From: Anoplopoma fimbria
Taxonomy: Eukaryota > Chordata > Actinopteri > Perciformes > Anoplopomatidae
Direction: 5' to 3'
NCBI RefSeq assembly: GCF_027596085.1
Contig: NC_072462.1
Span: 19,697,921 to 19,761,920 of the forward strand
DNA length: 64,000 bases
Of the stretch, positions 57,226 through 64,000 are shown one piece after another (within the stretch, counting starts at the first letter, position 1; the number at the start of each line of letters is the position of its first letter). Position numbers and translations under genes: made by a program. The notes below the pieces were generated by a model. It made no database searches. It worked only from the letters and a program-made list of their open reading frames with translations, and was not told the origin of the DNA.

Positions 57226-58874
57226 CTGTGGGGAGATAGTTAAAGGGTAACGGGTGAATGGACAATCGGTTTGGGAAAAGGGAAAAGAAGGGAATCAACA
57301 TACAAGCGGAGAGGGTAAGTAAGATTAAGAGATTGAAAAAGAATGGAGGAGATATGACGCATATGGGATTGGAGAGATGGGATAGAGATTAATGACAGTT
57401 AAAAAAACAAACAGGAGGAAATAGAGGGGATGAAAATGTAAGGTTGATGGGCGTGATAAAGAAGCAGTGATCGGAGGACAAAAGTTGTTGAGGGTCAGTT
57501 GGATTTCATAGAGGGCAGACAGATAGGGGAAAGACATTATAGGATTGTTTTTGGAATTAAGGGTAGATTGCGAGAAAGGTGAAAGGTAGAAATAGAATGG
57601 AGAAATGGCAAAATAAGGACAATGTAAGGATGATAGAGGAGGAGGATAGGATAGGTGCAACATTGATAAAGAAGGGGGGGAGATTTTATGGGGCGCCAGG
57701 AAGGAGAAACAGATGCAGTAGAGCGGAGAATAGAAGAAAAAAAAGAAAGAAAGAAAGACAGAAAGGTTATAAATCCAAAAGCAGAGTTACTTTCTGTCAA
57801 ATAATTCCATTTGTTCCTCGAGAACAAATACAGACAGCAGGATATAATGGGTTTCGGCCTCCACTTCCCATGAATATCATTATACACATCATAAGAAATA
57901 CACTAAATCCATTTCATACGCATTCTATTTTTATTTAAGCAACACACACCTAAAACCTGAAGAAACTCAACTGGGCCTTCAACATACTGTGCCTGGTCAA
58001 TTACATGTGATTTAATTCTAATCTCTGCTTTGCAATTCATGAATTCATGAATCAGTTGATTGATGAGGACTGGACGGATCAATGGGTAGAGAACAGCAAT
58101 GGTGTGTGATTTCTACCTGGGCCAGTGAGGAAACTAGTGTGGTCTCCTAGTGGTGATGAAAACCATCCACCTAATGGCTTAAATGCTCAAGAACTAAACA
58201 AAAATCAGAAGCTTGATTATGCTCTGTGTATTTTCAAAATACATTTCTGTAGTATTTTGACAGTAGTTCAACATTTTTCATTACTTGGTTTGTGAAATAA
58301 AAAAATGGATCCCAACTATAGTTTGTATTGCATAAGAGCCTGAGTGCTTGCCTTGTAGTTTGGGAAATAGGCTTTCTGTCAGTGATGTTTCAAATTGGCC
58401 TTCAGAAGAGAACAACAATATAAGGACCATACTTAAAGACTTTTTAAGGTTGTTACGGTTGTTTTTTTCTTTATTTCAGTATGTTAAATCACTCTGAGAA
58501 CTTCTGAATAAGCTTGAGATAGCTAATCCATAGTAAAAAATCCATTACCTTTATTTTTTTTTAGGTTCTATTTGTGTAAGTTTGAAAGCACAACTTTATT
58601 GCCTTGCGTCTCTTGTCAGCATCGTTTCCTGACGCAGGAAGCAGTTTTCAGTGACAAACTCCTACGAAGAGTTATTATTCCTTTTTTGAGCTTCCTTGTA
58701 GGAATGTCCAGCAACACTAGTGATCAGTGAGCCTGATCATGGATCAGGTTAAAATTGATATGTTAAAACAACTTGGTTAAATTAAGTTAACTAAACTACT
58801 TGTTGGTTTAGGTTAGGTAACTTACACACGTGGCGTTGCTTTGCAGACTTTGTCCCTCTTTATACTACATCACC

Positions 58875-58975
58875 TCCTGAAGACGGACAAGTTAGCGTCT
58901 GGCTTGTGAACAAGGTGGAGCATTTAGGAACTAAAGAGCCAGATATTTCCCTCGAAAGTTTGTTTGGCCAAAAAC
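58875..58975 (-). repeat. dispersed repeat, copy 2 (inverted)
   Basis: The reverse complement carries GGGAAATATCTGGCTCTTTA and CTAAATGCTCCACCTTGTT, matching the 5560-5759 repeat over about 80 bp. Confidence 0.65.
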
Positions 58976-60863
58976 AAACCAAAGTAGCGGAGAAAAATGT
59001 TAAATGAAGCTAACTAAACTGAGTCAAGCAGTTACTTTAATACCCTCACTAAAAAAATCTTTCTGAAAGGTTGGACATTTTATTCTTAAAAATATTGTAT
59101 GCTATAGAACACTGTTGACCGTAATAAAATATGATAAATATGTTTGATTTGTAGGTAATTGGCTGCAGGCATAACCCCCTGAATGGCTCCATCAGTTCCA
59201 TTATGATGAGACCGGTGCAAACCTACTGCACTCTACACATGCAGTGCATTGCACTTACAGGATTATAGTGAGCCAGAAGATCAGAGTTGATACGTTTCAA
59301 AGTTGACACAGTCGCCCCTGTAATACTGAGCTGTCAGATCCGCTTCAGTATACCTCGGCATATACTGTATCCAACATACCAGTCACCCAGGGAATCGATA
59401 TGTCTTGCACTCACACACGCAGAACTACACACACTTAAAATGCCCTCAGCTTCTCTGTTTAATTGACTTTACAACTTTTCCACAAACTTTGCACTAAAAG
59501 TCCATTAGATTAATCTATTGGTTAATTTCACTAATTCCATTAATCACTCTACCCAGTGGATATGCAAATAAATGAATCAATATTCATCTGCTTATTGCGT
59601 ATGGAAGGATTATTGCTGCAACAAAAGCACCAACAGAAGCAATACTATGTGTTTTATTTCAGTTTTAGAAGTCCTGTTTCAGGGAAAATAAATGGTAATG
59701 CAGTCCACAGGGGCATCAGACTCTCACCTCCTCTCATCCCTAAGGAGGATTGGAGGATTTATTCTCAGCTGCAGCACTTCTGCACTGTGATCACCATAAA
59801 TCTGTAACCCCCTCTTTGTTCCTCATGTAAATAAACAGGCAGAAATTTGCCCGGAAGTGCAGCTGCCTGCTCTCTTACATAAATACAGACATCTGCTGCT
59901 TTCGACGAACTGGGAAATCCCAGCTTTGTTGTCACTCTGCTCTCTTTCATCACTCCTCTCTCTTCAGATTTCTTTTTTTTACTCTGAAATCCACAGTCTA
60001 AATACTTGTGATGTTATTTTAATTTTTATATGTGCAAGAAACTTGCAAGCCTTGCTTTATGGTAAAACTGCAGGGACTGGCAGAATCATGAGCCAGTGGA
60101 CTTATCAAACAAACTCGTAATGGCTTGGTATTGATCTTTCCTTGAACGGATGATTCATTGTGGGGAAAGTGTGAAAACTGATTCTAATTAGTTTCTGGTA
60201 CTGTTTTTTGTTTTTTTTGCGGTAATTAACATATACAACATAGTCCCTATTTGAAATAAATACAAAATTATTGTTGATTTCACAGCAAAACCTTCCTATG
60301 AACCCGATCCTTAACTCCATAGACCTACCCATAGATCTTAGCCTTTCATCCTACTGGCCTCCTTATGTCACTGCCAGCGTTATTTATGAGGGGACATTAA
60401 AACCTCCAATATCTCTCCTCATAGTCAGCATAGCCCTATCATTCATCTCCCTGGATAGATTGGGAGGATATTATTGCTCCAATATCCTAATCAGTATAGT
60501 CTACTAATGAATTTACCTGCATCTAATTGAAAAGAAAATCTCAGGCTTACGATGTGTACCTGTGTGATTTTTTACCAAAAAACATCTCTGAGTTATTACA
60601 ATTCACATTCCATCCCCACTGCCCCTTGGCCTAAATTCACTGTTGGGTATGTGAAGCTTTTGGTAATTAACACAGCTACACAACCCGAAATAGAGAGATT
60701 AGACAAAATGATCATGAAATAGAACTTAACTTCACTTATTTTACAACAATAAGAAAATCAAATACCAGCGATAGAGCAGTGACCCTAGGTGTCTTAATAC
60801 TGATTTATAGGCATGCACACAGTGGGACAAACAGCTTCCATTCAGATAATTGGTATCAAAACA

Positions 60864-61225
60864 GGGCTGCACGGTGGTGTAGTGGTTAGCACCGTCGCCT
60901 CACAGCAAGAGGGGCCCGGGTTCAATTCCCTTCTGTGTGGAGTTTGCATGTTCTCCCTGTGTCAGCGTGGGTTCTCTCCGGGTTCTCCGGCTTCCTCCCA
61001 CAGTCCAAAGACATGCAGCTTAGGTGCATTGAAGACTCTAAATTGCCCGTAGGTGTGGATGTGAGTGTGAATGGTTGTTTGTCTCTATATGTCAGCCCTG
61101 CGACAGACTGGCGACCTGTCCAGGGTGAACCCTGCCTTCACCCATTGACAGCTGGGATCGGCTCCAGCACCCCAGCGACCCTTAACTGGATAAGCAGGTT
61201 ACGGAAAATGGATGGATGGATGGAA
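60864..61225 (+). mobile_element. tRNA-derived SINE, second intact copy, with 13 bp target-site duplication
   Basis: About 90 percent or more identical by eye to the 49494 copy over its length, with a 13 bp deletion just after the B box. It is flanked by perfect TGGTATCAAAACA copies at 60851-60863 and 61226-61238. It lies antisense in the grin3a first intron. Confidence 0.9.
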
Positions 61226-61785
61226 TGGTATCAAAACAAGGTAATTAATTAAGTGTTGCCAGATCATATTGCCAGTTTTCCGCTCAATCACAGCCTAAAA
61301 CCCACCCAATTAATTAGACGACCAGTCCAAATCATAACTTTGCCAGAAACCTGTGTAAAATTGTAAAACCATTACATACGTCATATAAAACACATCATAA
61401 GCATATTATGCTTAAAATCTGTATCAAATAAACAAAGATAAGATGAGTAGGATATTTCAACCCACAAAGAGTGAAGTAAGACAACCAAATACACAAATTC
61501 CCATGTCAATGTCAATGGTAATGAAGCCAAGGTAAGAAGGTCCTCTGTCATCGCATTCGAGGATTGAATACAACTCATATCAACCAAATTTCATCCAAGG
61601 GCCCAGCGCTATCTAACTTAATAAAAAAGTAACCCATTGGGGTGAAAACCAGCCCAATCTGATAGCAGTGACTCTATCGGAATCGGTATTACTTTAAGTG
61701 TAGTGGTTATAGTACTGGCATTGGGATTTTTTAAACAAAACCCAGCTCTAGTGGGAGGGGTGGTGTATGGGTCAAACTAAAACAG

Positions 61786-62030
61786 GACTTTCACTCAGGG
61801 GACTGGTGTTCGTGTCCTGTATGAAACCTAAAGAATGAGTGACTACTGATGTCAAATGCCTTTTGATCATAGTTTGCGTTACCAGTGTACTTCTAATCCA
61901 TAGCATAATGGTTTTTTTAACCTTAATACATACATTTTTTAACTAAACTTAACCTCCACGGTTTCTTAACGTTAACCACCTGTTACAACGCCAACGCAAC
62001 TGCAAACCACAAGAAACACTACTGCGTAAA
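61786..62030 (+). repeat. interspersed repeat, copy 3 of family R42 (5' part)
   Basis: Contains GGACTTTCACTCAGGGGACT, GTGTTCGTGTCCTGTATGAA and ACCTAAAGAATGAGTGAC, matching the start of the 46598 copy, then TTAACCTTAATAC-type sequence. The 3' part diverges. Confidence 0.5.
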
Positions 62031-63382
62031 AACACTACCAAAAAACTGTACAGATAGTTATCCAAGGAACCTGCAACATGGCGTACACCTCATAAACATC
62101 TTAAATTTACACTGCACTCATTCCACATATGTCAAAATCTGCTAGGCACCTAGGTTATTTTTCAATGTTTCGCTCATTCTTGGTAAATCTATTACTGTTT
62201 TATTTTAATACTCACCCCTTTCGATTCATGCCTTTGTGTACGATTGTCTGCCACGTCCTGTTTTCACCTGTCCCTCGTTATCCCTGCTGTCACCTGTCCC
62301 TCGTTATCGTTCTTTCTTCCCTGTGTATTTATTATCCTTGTCTCCTGCCACTGCGTCTTTGAACTCACATGCCAAGCTTTCCAGCCGTCTCTCCTCGTAA
62401 TTAGACCTTGCTTTTTATGTTTTTCAGTCTGCCTTAGCGTGGTGATTTTTTGATACCTCTTTATTATGGAGTGATCTTCTGTCTACTGTACCCTTACTTC
62501 TAAAAAAATACCTTTCTGTTTGAATACCACATATACAGCCCCTGTAGGTTTGTTCCAATGTCACAACATTATGTTCTAATGCCCTTTGACATAATGAGAA
62601 CATCTGCCACACATTAATTTGGATTCAGTAGCGACCCACATTTGCATAGATGCTTCAAGTTGTCTGTAAAAAAAAGCTATATCTTAACTTCCCACAAGCT
62701 CTATGGTTGAGGGCCAGCAAGGGATAGATTTACACTTGAGAACTAGGTCCTCCTATCAGAAAAACACTGGTCTTTCTCAGGGAGTTTCTCAGTCCCTGCT
62801 CTTTTATATGCTAAATTCTCAACCCTTTGCTGCTTCGAAAAGCCTCTCATCAACTACTCCCAACCCACCCAGTCCCTTTACCCTGAGCTGCACTTTATAT
62901 TTTGGCCAATATACAGTGTCAAAGGTTGCTCACAGGTTCATTCTATTATACATTTCTTAACGGTAAACTTTGTCTAATCTAAAGCGTAAGGAGCAGAACA
63001 TAAGGCAAAGGCCAGACAAGGTCACCAAACAAACACTAAAGAGTTTCTCTCAAGACGTTCTGTTTTGGAGAAATTGCTGTCAGGCTTCAATTGGGATTCA
63101 ATAGCTAAACTAGATTGAGTCAGAGGGAAGTTAAGCCATCTCTTCAAAAGTCACAAACAATCTGTCTGTTTGCTTGTTTATTGCCAAGTTTTAGTATTAG
63201 TATCCATCCATCCAACCAACTATTCATCCATCAGTTAATCAATCTGTCTCTGTTGGCTTGTCTGCTATATCTATACCTGCCATTTCACTACAAAGAACCC
63301 GTTTGGACTTTAAACACCTGCTTACTGCTTACAGCGAAAATGCTTCCTTGTGCACAGAGCAGGGAATTAGATAATACCCTGG

Positions 63383-63486
<104 letters not shown>

Positions 63487-64000
63487 CTGAACCATTAGTT
63501 AAACTGAAGGGTTCTGGGAGACTTGCCACCTACTGAGCTAAAGTAATGTGTGTGTGTGTGCAAGTGTGTGTGTGTGTTTACGTGTGTGTGTATGCGCATG
63601 TACTTGTGCGAAAGAAAAAAAACCCACAATGATGCTCTTTGCCCCTCCCAGAAAGGTTGTGCGTGGAAAGTAAAACACACACCGACACACACACACACAC
63701 TCTTACTGCTACTCGCTGCTCATTGATATGCAATAACTGCCCTGTTGCTGCCACCTAATTAAATAGGTTTAAAGTGTATAGTAACATTAAATCATTTCAT
63801 GTTTGTGAGTGTCTGGTTGCACTTGTGAGAGAGATTTCTACCTGCACACACACACACAAATATATGAGAGGCCGTCTAGGCCATAATTCATACTTGGTCT
63901 TACATACAATGTCAAAATCTCACATGCACACCACCAAACTCTTTCACACATATTACTATGCACTTTTACATGCACAATCATACTCTCCCACACACACAAC

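Noticed and set aside
57325..57938. Overlapping open frames on both strands near 57.3-57.9 kb as the grin3a first exon
   Set aside because: They are purine/pyrimidine-rich frames without a signal peptide or any GluN3A N-terminal similarity.

Overview
This is vertebrate nuclear DNA, almost certainly from a ray-finned (teleost) fish. It has GT-AG introns of 0.4 to 12.5 kb, long CA/GT microsatellites, tRNA-derived SINEs, a LINE 3' end and MITE-like elements of the sort seen in fish genomes. There is no bacterial-style gene organisation.

Two neuronal genes converge tail to tail. On the + strand is plppr1 (phospholipid phosphatase-related protein 1, also LPPR1 or PRG-3). Six coding exons between 1443 and 18945 give 304 residues; only the short first coding exon (about 21 residues) is missing, upstream of the window. 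On the - strand is grin3a (NMDA receptor subunit GluN3A). Nine coding exons between 57225 and 23609 give 1002 residues, from within the amino-terminal domain to the stop codon; the signal-peptide exon is missing, beyond 64000. All exon borders were read by hand from GT/AG sites and all codon phases close. The same two genes are convergent neighbours at human 9q31.1, which supports the orthology calls.

Layout: 1-1442 plppr1 intron; 1443-18945 plppr1 exons and introns; 18946-23608 intergenic, with the two 3' ends facing each other; 23609-57225 grin3a exons and introns; 57226-64000 grin3a first intron. Both products act at neuronal membranes: PLPPR1 is a catalytically inactive relative of lipid phosphate phosphatases linked to neurite and filopodium growth, and GluN3A is a glycine-binding NMDA receptor subunit.

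The non-coding part is rich in repeats: two SINE copies with perfect 11 and 13 bp target-site duplications and a third decayed copy, two other SINE-like remnants, a MITE family in three states (one copy holding a nested LINE 3' end), several diverged repeat pairs, and eight long simple-sequence tracts. I found no novel defence, mobile or RNA system. The points most worth a second look are the lost catalytic residues in PLPPR1, the low-complexity insertion and tail extension in GluN3A, the nested transposon, and the CU/UG tracts in grin3a introns.
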